Source of the DNA: Aeromicrobium fastidiosum
GTDB lineage: Bacteria > Actinomycetota > Actinomycetes > Propionibacteriales > Nocardioidaceae
NCBI RefSeq assembly: GCF_017876595.1
Contig: NZ_JAGIOG010000001.1
Location: 2,294,001 to 2,358,000 of the forward strand
Direction: 5' to 3'
Length of the DNA: 64,000 nt
Made by a program: the position numbers and the translations under genes. This document shows, one piece after another, positions 1-6,634 of this stretch (within the stretch, counting starts at the first letter, position 1; each line of letters begins with the position of its first letter). The notes under the pieces are model-generated. The model ran no database searches and was not told where the DNA came from. It saw nothing but the letters and a program-made list of their open reading frames with translations.

Positions 1-9
1 AGGACGGGG

Positions 10-621
10 TCATGACCTTCCCGTCACCGAGCCCGACACCTCGGCGGCGATGGCCTTGGCGGTGTCGGAGTCGATGCCCGGATCGGGCGTGAAGACGGCC
101 CGCCGGTAGTAGCGCAGCTCCTCGATCGACTCCTGGATGTCGACCAGCGCGCGGTGCTCGCCACCCTTGGCGGGCGCGGCGAAGTAGGCGCGCGGGAACC
201 ACTGGCGCGACAGCTCCTTGATCGACGAGACGTCGATGACGCGGTAGTGCAGCCAGCCCTCGAGCTCGGTCATGTCGCGGGCGAGGAACGTGCGGTCGGT
301 GCCGATCGTGTTGCCGGCCATGGGGGCCTTGCGGGGCTCCTTGACGAACTCGCGGACGTACTCGAGCACCCGCTCCTCGGCCTCGCGCAGGCTCAGGCCG
401 GCCTCGAGCTCCGTGATGAGCCCGGACGTCGTGTGCATCTGCGTGACGAAGTCGTTCATCTGGTCGAGGGCGGCCTGCGGCGGCTTGATCACGAGGTCGA
501 TGCCGTCGCCCAGGACGTTGAGGTCGTAGTCGGTGACGAGGGCTGCCACCTCGACGAGGGCATCCGCCTCGAGGGAGAGTCCGGTCATCTCGCAGTCGAT
601 CCACACCAGCTTGTCATTCAC
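10..621 (-). CDS. orn: Oligoribonuclease
   Basis: Oligoribonuclease is a 3'-5' exoribonuclease of the DEDDh family that degrades 2-5 nt RNAs (and pGpG) to mononucleotides in the cytosol. The 203-aa protein begins VNDKLVWIDCEMTG, giving the first catalytic Asp9 and Glu11; the EHRALVDIQES segment near the C-terminus holds the DEDDh His and last Asp. Length is normal for the family. The start is GTG at 621 because it is the only codon fitting the WIDCE N-terminus, and a TAGGGT hexamer ends six bases upstream, consistent with a leaderless transcript. It is divergent from the DsbA-like gene. Identification is firm. Confidence 0.97.
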   Translation of the reverse strand: MNDKLVWIDCEMTGLSLEADALVEVAALVTDYDLNVLGDGIDLVIKPPQAALDQMNDFVTQMHTTSGLITELEAGLSLREAEERVLEYVREFVKEPRKAPMAGNTIGTDRTFLARDMTELEGWLHYRVIDVSSIKELSRQWFPRAYFAAPAKGGEHRALVDIQESIEELRYYRRAVFTPDPGIDSDTAKAIAAEVSGSVTGRS

Positions 622-627
622 GTCTCG

Positions 628-633
628 ACCCTA
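628..633 (-). promoter_or_regulatory. -10 hexamer of orn (leaderless)
   Basis: TAGGGT on the minus strand, six bases (cgagac) before the orn GTG. No Shine-Dalgarno is present, so transcription probably begins at the start codon. Confidence 0.6.
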
Positions 634-765
634 GTCCAGCCCCGACGGCGCACGCAGGACGGCCGTGGGACGGCCGGTAGGCTCGGCTGGAACCTTCGCC
701 GCTGATGCAGCGTTGGTCAGGTGCAGCGTTGGTCAGGTGGTGACCACCCGAAACAGGAGAGATCA

Positions 766-1554
766 GTGAGCAACGACCGACAGAACCGAGCAGCCCGCGC
801 AGAGCAGATGCGCAAGGAGCGCGAGAAGGCCGATCGCAAGCAGCGCAACCTGATCTCGATCGCGATCGTCGCCGTGGTGGTGGCGCTCGTCGCCGTCGGC
901 GGCTACGGCATCAAGAAGGCCAGTGACGACAATGCGATCGACACTGCCCTCAACACCCCGTCGAACGTCAACAAGGACTACGGCATCCTCTACGACCAGC
1001 AGGCTGCGACCGGCACGGCGCCCGCGGCCGGTGCGGCCGAGCCCGTCAAGGTCGTCCTGTACGAGGACTTCCTGTGCCCCGGTTGCGGTGCCCTCGAGCA
1101 GACGGCCGGCTCGTTCCTGAGCAGTGCCGTCGAGAGCGGCGAGATCGCGATCGAGTACCGCCCGTACTCCTTCCTCCTGCAGCAGAGCACCAACGAGTAC
1201 TCGCAGCGCGCGTGGAACGCCGCGGCGTGCGTCAACGACAAGGGCGGCCCGAAGGCGTTCAAGGCCTTCCACGACATCCTGTTCGCCAACCAGCCTGAGG
1301 AGGGCACGGCGGGTCCCGAGGACGACGAGCTGATCGACTTCGCGAAGCAGGCGGGCGTCACGGGCATCGACGCGTGCATCAACAAGCGCACGTACGGCAA
1401 GTGGATCGAGGATGCCAGGGGCAAGGGCCAGGACGACGGCGTGTCCGGCACCCCGACCATCCGCATCGACGGCAAGGACGTGAGCGGCGCGAACAACACG
1501 ATCGCCACGGTGGCCGACATCCAGGCCGCGATCGACGCAGCCAAGAAGGGCTAA
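766..1554 (+). CDS. Membrane-anchored DsbA-family thioredoxin-fold protein
   Basis: A 262-aa thiol oxidoreductase-type protein. A basic N-terminus is followed by one transmembrane helix (about residues 28-47), a linker, and a DsbA/thioredoxin-fold domain with active site C104-P-G-C107 and a cis-Pro loop (GTPTIRI). The domain should face the cell exterior and oxidise or isomerise secreted proteins; a VKOR-type partner is encoded at 31515-32138. The GTG start at 766 is chosen because CAGGAGAGA precedes it; a longer frame from 721 lacks such a site. The stop codon overlaps that of the convergent fluC gene within the four bases CTAA. Family certain; substrate unknown. Confidence 0.9.
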   Translation: MSNDRQNRAARAEQMRKEREKADRKQRNLISIAIVAVVVALVAVGGYGIKKASDDNAIDTALNTPSNVNKDYGILYDQQAATGTAPAAGAAEPVKVVLYEDFLCPGCGALEQTAGSFLSSAVESGEIAIEYRPYSFLLQQSTNEYSQRAWNAAACVNDKGGPKAFKAFHDILFANQPEEGTAGPEDDELIDFAKQAGVTGIDACINKRTYGKWIEDARGKGQDDGVSGTPTIRIDGKDVSGANNTIATVADIQAAIDAAKKG

Positions 1555-1904
1555 AAAGCCCCCAACGCGTAGCCGGCAGCAGCCGCCGCGACTCCCACGG
1601 TCAGCATGACCAGGGCGTTGACGGCGGCTGTTGCGTATGTACGGTCGAGCACGAGGTGGGCGGTCTCGACGCTGGCGGTGCTGAACGTCGTGTATCCGCC
1701 GAGGAAGCCCGTGCCGAGGATCGCGTGCCAGGTGTCGTCGGCACCCGCGCCGACCAGCAGTCCGAGCGCGAACGAGCCCGTGACGTTGATCAGCAGGGTC
1801 GACCACGGCAGCCGCGACGACACACGCGGCCGCACCCACGCGTCGAGCTGGTAGCGGGCGCCGGCACCGAGACCACCGGCCAGCGCGAGCCACAGCGGGG
1901 TCAT
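1551..1904 (-). CDS. crcB: Fluoride channel subunit FluC/CrcB (second of pair)
   Basis: A 117-aa, four-helix FluC/CrcB protein that exports fluoride across the membrane as a dual-topology dimer. The family signature is clear: GARYQLDAWV in helix 1, NVTGSFALG in helix 2, and GTGFLGGYTTFST with the Phe-box region in helix 3. Its ATG overlaps the stop of the upstream paralogue (ATGA at 1901-1904), so the two are cotranscribed and translationally coupled. Paired fluC genes in Gram-positives often form obligate heterodimers with opposite topology, which is likely here. I saw no fluoride riboswitch upstream. Confidence 0.95.
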   Translation of the reverse strand: MTPLWLALAGGLGAGARYQLDAWVRPRVSSRLPWSTLLINVTGSFALGLLVGAGADDTWHAILGTGFLGGYTTFSTASVETAHLVLDRTYATAAVNALVMLTVGVAAAAAGYALGAF

Positions 1905-2284
1905 CGGGCCACCGCCCGGCCGGAGACGACGCCCGCCAGGGCCGCCAGCAGGCCCAGGGCCACCGTGCCGATCGCGTAGGCGGCACCCAGCGCGATGCGC
2001 CCGTCGCGCAGCAGGGTGTCGGTCTCGACAGCCAGCGCGCTGTACGTCGTGTAGCCGCCGAGGAATCCGGTGCCCAGCAGCAGGCGGGCCTCGCGCAGGC
2101 GACCTGCATCGTCGCCTCGTCCGAGGAGCAGCGCCAGCAGTGCCCCCAGCGCGAACGAACCCGTCACGTTGACGAGGAGCGTCCCGATCGGCAGGTCGTG
2201 CCCGGTGTTGAGCCACTCGCCGATGCCGTACCGGGCCAGCGACCCCGCCGCCCCGCCCGCGACGACCAGCCAGAACAGCTTCAT
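1901..2284 (-). CDS. crcB: Fluoride channel subunit FluC/CrcB (first of pair)
   Basis: A 127-aa FluC/CrcB paralogue, first gene of the pair. It shows GSLARYGIGEWL in helix 1, NVTGSFALGALL in helix 2 and GTGFLGGYTTYSALAVE in helix 3. It probably forms a fluoride-exporting heterodimer with the downstream subunit. The start may be ATG 2284, which fits family N-termini (MKLFWLVVAGG), or ATG 2317 eleven codons upstream; neither has a strong Shine-Dalgarno, and 2284 is preferred on homology. Confidence 0.94.
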   Translation of the reverse strand: MKLFWLVVAGGAAGSLARYGIGEWLNTGHDLPIGTLLVNVTGSFALGALLALLLGRGDDAGRLREARLLLGTGFLGGYTTYSALAVETDTLLRDGRIALGAAYAIGTVALGLLAALAGVVSGRAVAR

Positions 2285-2369
2285 GAGCCCATCAGACCAC
2301 GCCCCACGGGACGTCATCACGTCTGTACCCGGGATGCCGCGTCGGTGATGACGTCCGCGCGAGGGTGCG

Positions 2370-2993
2370 TCAGCCGCCGAGCCCGTGCAGCAGCGTGACC
2401 GCGATGACGACCATGACGGCGGCGATGACCGCGTCGAGCACGCGCCACGCCGACGGCTTGACGAACACCGGCTGCAGCAGGCGTGCGCCGAAGCCAAGCG
2501 CCGTGAACCAGATGACGCTGCCGGCGACGGCACCCGCCCCGAACCACCACCGGTCGTCGCCGTGGGTGTCGGCGACCGAACCGAGCAGCACGACGGTGTC
2601 GAGGTAGACGTGCGGGTTGAGCCACGTCAGGGCCACCGCGGTGGTGACGACGGGCCACAGGCGCGTCCCGGTGCGGTCCGCTCGGGCGTCGACGGCACCC
2701 GGCCGCCACGCGCGGCGGGCCGCGAGAACGGCGTAGGTCAGCAGGAACGCGGCACCCGCGACGCGCATGACGTCGACGAGCCACGGTGCCAGGTCGAGCA
2801 GGGAGCCCAGCCCGGCGATGCCCGCGACGATCAGGACGGCGTCCGACGCGGCGCAGACCACGACGACCGGCAGCACGTGCTCGCGCAGCAGCCCCTGGCG
2901 GAGCACGAAGGCGTTCTGCGCCCCGATGGCGACGATCAGGGACAGGCCGAAGCCGAGGCCGGTGAGCATCGCCAGTGCGGCGTCGGGGGTCAT
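2370..2993 (-). CDS. lysE: LysE/ArgO-family basic amino acid exporter
   Basis: A 207-aa LysE-superfamily membrane protein with about six hydrophobic segments that would export lysine and/or arginine. The N-terminal GFGLSLIVAIGAQNAFVLRQG block and the TWLNPHVYLDT motif mid-protein are LysE/ArgO signatures. It diverges from a LysR-type regulator of the LysG/ArgP group with 72 bases between start codons, the standard exporter/activator arrangement of Corynebacterium glutamicum lysEG. ATG 2993 is preceded by TACCGT six bases upstream and by no Shine-Dalgarno, suggesting a leaderless mRNA. Substrate assigned by family and context only. Confidence 0.93.
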   Translation of the reverse strand: MTPDAALAMLTGLGFGLSLIVAIGAQNAFVLRQGLLREHVLPVVVVCAASDAVLIVAGIAGLGSLLDLAPWLVDVMRVAGAAFLLTYAVLAARRAWRPGAVDARADRTGTRLWPVVTTAVALTWLNPHVYLDTVVLLGSVADTHGDDRWWFGAGAVAGSVIWFTALGFGARLLQPVFVKPSAWRVLDAVIAAVMVVIAVTLLHGLGG

Positions 2994-2999
2994 GCCTCG

Positions 3000-3005
3000 A
3001 CGGTA
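3000..3005 (-). promoter_or_regulatory. -10 hexamer of lysE (leaderless)
   Basis: TACCGT on the minus strand, six bases before the lysE ATG, with no Shine-Dalgarno. Confidence 0.5.
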
Positions 3006-3034
3006 GGGCGGCGCCTCGGGTGAAGTCCAACGAA

Positions 3035-3050
3035 TGTTCCTGCAGGTGCA
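3035..3050. promoter_or_regulatory. Candidate LysG operator between lysE and lysG
   Basis: The 72-base divergent spacer holds the palindrome CCTGCAGG (3039-3046) inside tgttcctgcaggtgca. LysG/ArgP activators bind in this position, upstream of the exporter -10 box. The site is short, so the assignment is tentative. Confidence 0.3.
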
Positions 3051-3051
3051 T

Positions 3052-3057
3052 TAGGGT
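3052..3057 (+). promoter_or_regulatory. -10 hexamer of lysG (leaderless)
   Basis: TAGGGT eight bases before ATG 3066; no Shine-Dalgarno. Confidence 0.5.
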
Positions 3058-3065
3058 TGCTTCAC

Positions 3066-3944
3066 ATGGATCTCGCGCAGCTGGCAGCCTTGGCGGCGGT
3101 CGTCGACGAGGGCTCGTTCGACGGCGCGGCCAGACTGCTCCACGTCACGCCGTCGGCAGTGAGCCAGCGCATCAAGGGGCTCGAGCAGTCGGCGGGACAG
3201 GTGCTGGTGCGGCGCACCAAGCCGGTCGGCGTCACGCCACCGGGGGAGGCCTACCTGCGGTTGGCCAGGCAGGTCGAGGCGCTGGTGCACGACACGGTCG
3301 TCAACACGCGACTCGGCGGAGCTCACGGCGACCCCGTGACCGTCCCCATCGCGGTGAACGCCGACTCGATGGCGACCTGGGTGCTGCCGGCCCTCGCGAC
3401 GCTGCCGCCGGGCATCTGCTTCGACCTGCACCGCGACGACCAGTCGCGCACGGCCGACCTGCTGCGGTCGGGCACCGTGATGGCCGCGATCACCTCGGTC
3501 GTCGAGCCCGTGCAGGGCTGCCGGTCGACCCGTCTGGGCGTCATGCGCTACCAGCCCGTCGCCGCGCCGGGATTCGTGGAGCGCTGGTTCGCCGAGGGGG
3601 TCACGGTCGACGCCCTCGAAGACGCCCCGATGGTCGTGTTCGACCGCAACGACGACCTGCAGGAGCGATACCTGCGTCGTCGCAGCCGCCGCCGGATCGT
3701 CCCGCCGCGTCACCACGTGCCGGCCTCGGCGGACTTCGCGGAGGCCGTCCGCCTCGGCCTCGGCTGGGCGGTGCTGCCGACTGCGCAGTCGCTCGGCATG
3801 GTGCGCGAGGGTCGCCTCGTCGAGCTCGACCCCGGACAGCACGTCGACGTCCTGCTGCACTGGCAGCAGTGGACCCTCGTGACGCCGGCGCTTGAGGCCG
3901 TGGCCGCCGCGATCCGCGCCGCGGCGGCCGATCACCTGCTCTGA
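3066..3944 (+). CDS. lysG: LysR-type regulator LysG/ArgP
   Basis: A 292-aa LysR-type transcriptional regulator. The N-terminal winged helix-turn-helix (residues 1-60, DLAQLAALAAVVDEGSFDGAARLLHVTPSAVSQRIKGLE) is of the ArgP/LysG type, and a periplasmic-binding-protein-like effector domain follows. Members sense intracellular lysine, arginine or histidine and activate the divergent exporter, here lysE. ATG 3066 matches ArgP N-termini (MDLAQL); an in-frame TTG at 3057 lies inside the -10 hexamer and is unlikely. Role inferred from family and the divergent lysE. Confidence 0.93.
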   Translation: MDLAQLAALAAVVDEGSFDGAARLLHVTPSAVSQRIKGLEQSAGQVLVRRTKPVGVTPPGEAYLRLARQVEALVHDTVVNTRLGGAHGDPVTVPIAVNADSMATWVLPALATLPPGICFDLHRDDQSRTADLLRSGTVMAAITSVVEPVQGCRSTRLGVMRYQPVAAPGFVERWFAEGVTVDALEDAPMVVFDRNDDLQERYLRRRSRRRIVPPRHHVPASADFAEAVRLGLGWAVLPTAQSLGMVREGRLVELDPGQHVDVLLHWQQWTLVTPALEAVAAAIRAAAADHLL

Positions 3945-3950
3945 CGAGGG

Positions 3951-4073
3951 CTACCCCTGACGTCCCTTCATGCGGGGATTCTGCTTGTTGATGACGAACG
4001 TGCGGCCTCGCCGGCGCACGACCTGGGCACCGGGCTGCCGTTTGAGCGACCTCAGCGAGTTGCGGACCTTCAT
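3951..4073 (-). CDS. rpmJ: Ribosomal protein L36, zinc-independent (C-) paralogue
   Basis: A 40-aa L36 of the 50S subunit, beginning [11 protein letters not shown]. It lacks the three cysteines and the zinc ribbon of canonical L36, so it is the C- form made when zinc is scarce. Its ATG overlaps the rpmF stop (ATGA at 4070-4073). It is the last gene of the minus-strand operon rpmE2-mrf-rpmF-rpmJ under a Zur-like box at 5652-5668. It would replace the zinc-binding L36 and release the metal for other uses. Confidence 0.95.
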   Translation of the reverse strand: MKVRNSLRSLKRQPGAQVVRRRGRTFVINKQNPRMKGRQG

Positions 4074-4258
4074 GACGTTCCTCCTCTCCGTGGGGTGGGA
4101 TCGACCAGCCCGCGCTGGACGGCTCGGACGAGCCGGCGAGGCACCTGGTGGGTGACGCCGTCGACCGTGACGGGCACGAGGGCGACGGGTGTCGCCTTCC
4201 AGCTCGACCGGCGATGACGGGTGTTGCTGCGCGACATCTTGCGCTTGGGGACTGCCAT
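4070..4258 (-). CDS. rpmF: Ribosomal protein L32, zinc-independent (C-) paralogue
   Basis: A 62-aa L32 of the 50S subunit with the standard N-terminus [18 protein letters not shown] but no cysteine, so it is a C- paralogue that does not bind zinc. It lies 36 bases downstream of the mrf homologue and overlaps rpmJ by four bases. As part of the Zur-type operon it should be induced by zinc limitation. Confidence 0.96.
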   Translation of the reverse strand: MAVPKRKMSRSNTRHRRSSWKATPVALVPVTVDGVTHQVPRRLVRAVQRGLVDPTPRRGGTS

Positions 4259-4294
4259 GGATGCTCCTCGGTCGATCTGCAGGGTGGGTGGTGC

Positions 4295-5371
4295 TCAGGC
4301 CGGCTGGCGGGTGGGGCCGAGCCACGGCTCGAAGCCGTCCTCGCGGCTCTCCCAGATCGTGCCGCGCTCGGCGAGCTCGTGGTCGGTGAGTAGGCAGGAG
4401 TGGAAGAGGGCGACGAGCTCGTCACGGTCGTCGTCGATGCCGGTCACGAGGATGCGGGTGTGCGGCTCGGTCGAGCCGTGCTGGCACGGTCCGACGCTGA
4501 GCTGGCCACCCGCGCCGTCCCACTCACAGACCTGGTCGTGCCGGGTGGGGAGCCAGAAGCACCCGCGGGAACGACGAGCGCCACCGCCGAGGGCCTCGAG
4601 GTGGGCCATGAGCCGCTCCGGATGGAACGGGCGGTCCGACCGCAGCTCGACGGTCCAGGCTGCGCCGGCCTCGAGCAGGCCGATCGGCGCGCTGTGGGCA
4701 GGATCGACCCACGCCTCGGCATCACCCTGGGGGCGTCGGCCGCCGACGATCGCGGCGGTGTCGAGGCAGAGGTGGTCGACGACGGGGCTCGCGCCGGGAC
4801 GCAGCAGCATCGTCAGCAGGTCGCGGTCGGTCTCGTCGACGTCCCCGACGACCACGACGGAGTCGGCGTACTCGACCAGCGCGGCGTGCGCCTCGGCGAC
4901 GCCGCGTCTGTCCTCGGCCGAGGTGTGCAGGTGCCGCTCGCGGAGCAGGTCGTCGCCCAGGAGGTCGTCGCGGGTCGTGGGTCCGTTGACGACCGCCAGC
5001 ACCGAGGCGATCCGCAGCTTGGCTGACAGCACCTGGTCGTGGGCGACGATCGCGCAGACCTGTTCGGCGCCCGACGCGATCGGGAGATGGGCGATGATGG
5101 TGCCCCACCTGCCGTCGTCGGCCAGGCGCTCGAGCGTCGGCATGACGTCCTCGCGCAGGGCGCAGCCCACGCAGGCGTGGTCGAGGTCGACGTGCACGTG
5201 CTCGACGACACCGTCGACGTCGCTCACGAGGCGGGTCAGTCGCTGGGCGTCGACGTCGATCGTGTGCCGGACCGTCACGGCGCGCGGGGCATCCCACTGC
5301 AGGGCGATCATGGCGTGCGCCATCGCATCGGCGTCGATGCCGGTCAGCAGCACCAGGGGAGTCGCGGTCAC
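4295..5371 (-). CDS. mrf: CobW-like ribosome hibernation factor, Mrf homologue
   Basis: A 358-aa COG0523/CobW-like protein. It keeps the cysteine motif of the family (C67-V-G-C70 in [11 protein letters not shown]) and the CobW C-terminal domain ([28 protein letters not shown]), but the Walker A loop is gone: residues 7-20 read [14 protein letters not shown] in place of GxxGxGKT. This pattern and the position among C- ribosomal genes match Rv0106 and M. smegmatis Mrf, which recruits the hibernation factor Mpy to C- ribosomes under zinc starvation. It starts at GTG 5371, overlapping the rpmE2 stop (GTGA). Homology and context are strong; the function is transferred from M. smegmatis. Confidence 0.88.
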   Translation of the reverse strand: MTATPLVLLTGIDADAMAHAMIALQWDAPRAVTVRHTIDVDAQRLTRLVSDVDGVVEHVHVDLDHACVGCALREDVMPTLERLADDGRWGTIIAHLPIASGAEQVCAIVAHDQVLSAKLRIASVLAVVNGPTTRDDLLGDDLLRERHLHTSAEDRRGVAEAHAALVEYADSVVVVGDVDETDRDLLTMLLRPGASPVVDHLCLDTAAIVGGRRPQGDAEAWVDPAHSAPIGLLEAGAAWTVELRSDRPFHPERLMAHLEALGGGARRSRGCFWLPTRHDQVCEWDGAGGQLSVGPCQHGSTEPHTRILVTGIDDDRDELVALFHSCLLTDHELAERGTIWESREDGFEPWLGPTRQPA

Positions 5372-5625
5372 GAGGTCGTCCCGTAGCGCCGGTTGAACTT
5401 CTCGACGCGTCCCTCGGTGTCGAGCACGCGGCCCTTGCCGGTCCAGAACGGGTGGCTCGCGGTCGAGACGTCGACGTCGATCACGGGGTAGGTCGTGCCG
5501 TCGACGTCAACGGTCTCACCGCTGCCTGAGCCGGCGGCGAGCGTCGACGACGAGACGAACACGAGGTCGCCGGAACGGTCCCTGAACGCCACGGGACCGT
5601 AGGCGGGGTGGATGCCTTTCTTCAC
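5368..5625 (-). CDS. rpmE2: Ribosomal protein L31 type B (zinc-independent)
   Basis: An 85-aa L31 type B protein of the 50S subunit. The sequence runs [17 protein letters not shown]...[26 protein letters not shown] and has no cysteines, unlike zinc-binding L31 type A. GTG 5625 is the start: AGGAG lies six bases upstream and KKGIHP is the usual N-terminus, whereas an upstream ATG at 5706 would run through the Zur box. It is the first gene of the minus-strand operon and is translationally coupled to mrf by a GTGA overlap. Confidence 0.95.
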   Translation of the reverse strand: MKKGIHPAYGPVAFRDRSGDLVFVSSSTLAAGSGSGETVDVDGTTYPVIDVDVSTASHPFWTGKGRVLDTEGRVEKFNRRYGTTS

Positions 5626-5651
5626 GAGCTGCTCCTGGGTTAGAGTTAATG

Positions 5652-5668
5652 AGAATGATTCCCATTCT
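5652..5668. promoter_or_regulatory. Zur box controlling both C- ribosomal operons
   Basis: AGAATG-ATTCC-CATTCT is a perfect 6-bp dyad with a five-base centre, in an AT-rich patch (taatgagaatgattcccat) that stands out in 70% GC DNA. It resembles actinobacterial Zur sites of the TGAAAATNATTTTCA type. It is centred between rpmE2 (start 5625) and rpmB (start 5700), so one Zur dimer or pair could silence both operons when zinc is plentiful. Confidence 0.8.
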
Positions 5669-5699
5669 ACACAAGAGTGTCGACGACGAGGAGCAGCAG

Positions 5700-5936
5700 A
5701 TGTCACGGGTGTGCCAGGTCACGGGAGCGGAGGTGGGGTTCGGGCGCAACGTCTCGCACTCCCACCGCCGCACCAACAGGCGGTTCGACATCAACATCCA
5801 GAGCAAGAGGTACTGGGTGCCTAGCCTGGGGCGGCACGTCACGCTGCGCCTCAGCGCGCGCGGCATCAAGACGATCGACGTCCGCGGCATCGACGCCGTC
5901 GTCGCCGAGATCCGGGCCAGGGGAGGGCAGCTCTGA
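5700..5936 (+). CDS. rpmB: Ribosomal protein L28, zinc-independent (C-) paralogue
   Basis: A 78-aa L28 of the 50S subunit ([29 protein letters not shown]). It has a single cysteine and lacks the paired CxxC knuckles of zinc-binding L28. ATG 5700 follows AGGAG at 5689-5693; an in-frame ATG at 5649 would place the Zur box inside the gene. First gene of the plus-strand operon rpmB-rpmG-rpsN, overlapping rpmG by one base (TGATG). Confidence 0.95.
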   Translation: MSRVCQVTGAEVGFGRNVSHSHRRTNRRFDINIQSKRYWVPSLGRHVTLRLSARGIKTIDVRGIDAVVAEIRARGGQL

Positions 5937-6106
5937 TGGCGGGCAGGAGCAGCGACATCCGTCCCATCGTCAAGCTGCGGTCGACCGCAGGGACGGGGTT
6001 CACCTACGTCACGCGCAAGAACCGCCGCAACGACCCCGACCGCATCGTGCTGCGCAAGTTCGACCCCGTGGTGCGCCGCCACGTCGAGTTCAAGGAGGAG
6101 CGCTGA
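5936..6106 (+). CDS. rpmG: Ribosomal protein L33, zinc-independent (C-) paralogue
   Basis: A 56-aa L33 of the 50S subunit: [21 protein letters not shown]... ending RHVEFKEER. It has no cysteine, so the zinc ribbon of C+ L33 is absent. ATG 5936 overlaps the rpmB TGA and its own TGA overlaps the rpsN ATG, so the three genes are translationally coupled. It is easily missed because of its length. Confidence 0.94.
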   Translation: MAGRSSDIRPIVKLRSTAGTGFTYVTRKNRRNDPDRIVLRKFDPVVRRHVEFKEER

Positions 6107-6411
6107 TGGCCAAGCGCAGCAAGATCGTCGCGAACGACCGCCGCCGAGTCGTCGTGGCGCGGCTCAAGGAGCGGCGCGACGCGCTGCGGGCGGCCTCGAA
6201 GGACGAGAGACTGCCGATGGCCGAGCGGATGGCTGCGGGTCAGGCCCTCGCGAGGCTGCCCCGCGACTCCTCGCCCGTCCGGGTGCGCAACCGCGACCAG
6301 GTCGACGGACGCCCCCGTGGCCACATCGGCCTGGCCGGTCTGTCGCGCATCCGCTTCCGGCAGGCCGCCCATCGCGGCGAGCTGCCCGGCATCACCAAGT
6401 CCAGCTGGTGA
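6106..6411 (+). CDS. rpsN: Ribosomal protein S14, zinc-independent (C-) paralogue
   Basis: A 101-aa S14 of the 30S subunit, the long cysteine-free form ([14 protein letters not shown] ... GHIGLAGLSRIRFRQAAHRGELPGITKSSW). The short zinc-binding S14 has CxxC-x12-CxxC, absent here. It ends the plus-strand Zur operon and is followed directly by a strong hairpin at 6418-6474. The S18 C- paralogue often found in such operons is not in this window. Confidence 0.96.
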   Translation: MAKRSKIVANDRRRVVVARLKERRDALRAASKDERLPMAERMAAGQALARLPRDSSPVRVRNRDQVDGRPRGHIGLAGLSRIRFRQAAHRGELPGITKSSW

Positions 6412-6417
6412 CCCGGA

Positions 6418-6474
6418 GGGGCGGTGCGGCAGCGTCCAGCCGCAGGGGCCGGGTGGACGCTGGCGCACCGCCCC
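6418..6474. terminator. Nested hairpin, likely bidirectional terminator
   Basis: An 11-bp outer stem (GGGGCGGTGCG, 6418-6428 / CGCACCGCCCC, 6464-6474) and a 9-bp inner stem (CAGCGTCCA, 6430-6438 / TGGACGCTG, 6454-6462) are separated by one G-G mismatch. It starts seven bases after the rpsN stop and lies at the 3' side of the convergent tRNA-Arg gene. No U-run follows, as is usual in high-GC actinobacteria. Confidence 0.75.
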
Positions 6475-6490
6475 CGATCGGGTCCGTGAG

Positions 6491-6564
6491 CGCGCCCGGC
6501 AGGACTCGAACCTGCGACCTAGAGATTAGAAGGCTCTTGCTCTATCCAGCTGAGCTACGGGCGC
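6491..6564 (-). tRNA. tRNA-Arg (UCU)
   Basis: The minus strand folds as a 74-nt tRNA: acceptor GCGCCCG/CGGGCGC, D arm GCTC..GAGC, anticodon loop CTTCTAA with anticodon TCT at 6528-6530, and T arm GCAGG-TTCGAAT-CCTGC. The closing anticodon-stem pair 31-39 is a C-U mismatch; the other four pair. CCA is not encoded. UCU reads AGA, a rare codon at this GC content. Confidence 0.93.
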
Positions 6565-6621
6565 CCGTGGCACCAGCGTATCGGCGTGGCTCGTCGCGCT
6601 GGCGGGGCCGCTCACATCCCC

Positions 6622-6627
6622 TACGAT
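6622..6627 (+). promoter_or_regulatory. -10 hexamer of the PrsW-family gene (leaderless)
   Basis: TACGAT seven bases before GTG 6635; it overlaps the alternative ATG at 6626, which argues against that start. Confidence 0.5.
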
Positions 6628-6634
6628 GTGGCGG

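Noticed and set aside
1905..2400. Fluoride riboswitch upstream of the fluC pair.
   Set aside because: The short upstream region does not show the crcB pseudoknot motif to the eye; it runs into the lysE 3' end. A covariance search would be decisive.
6491..6564. tRNA-adjacent integration site (attB) for an island.
   Set aside because: No integrase gene and no direct repeat of the tRNA 3' end were seen on either side; neighbours are housekeeping.
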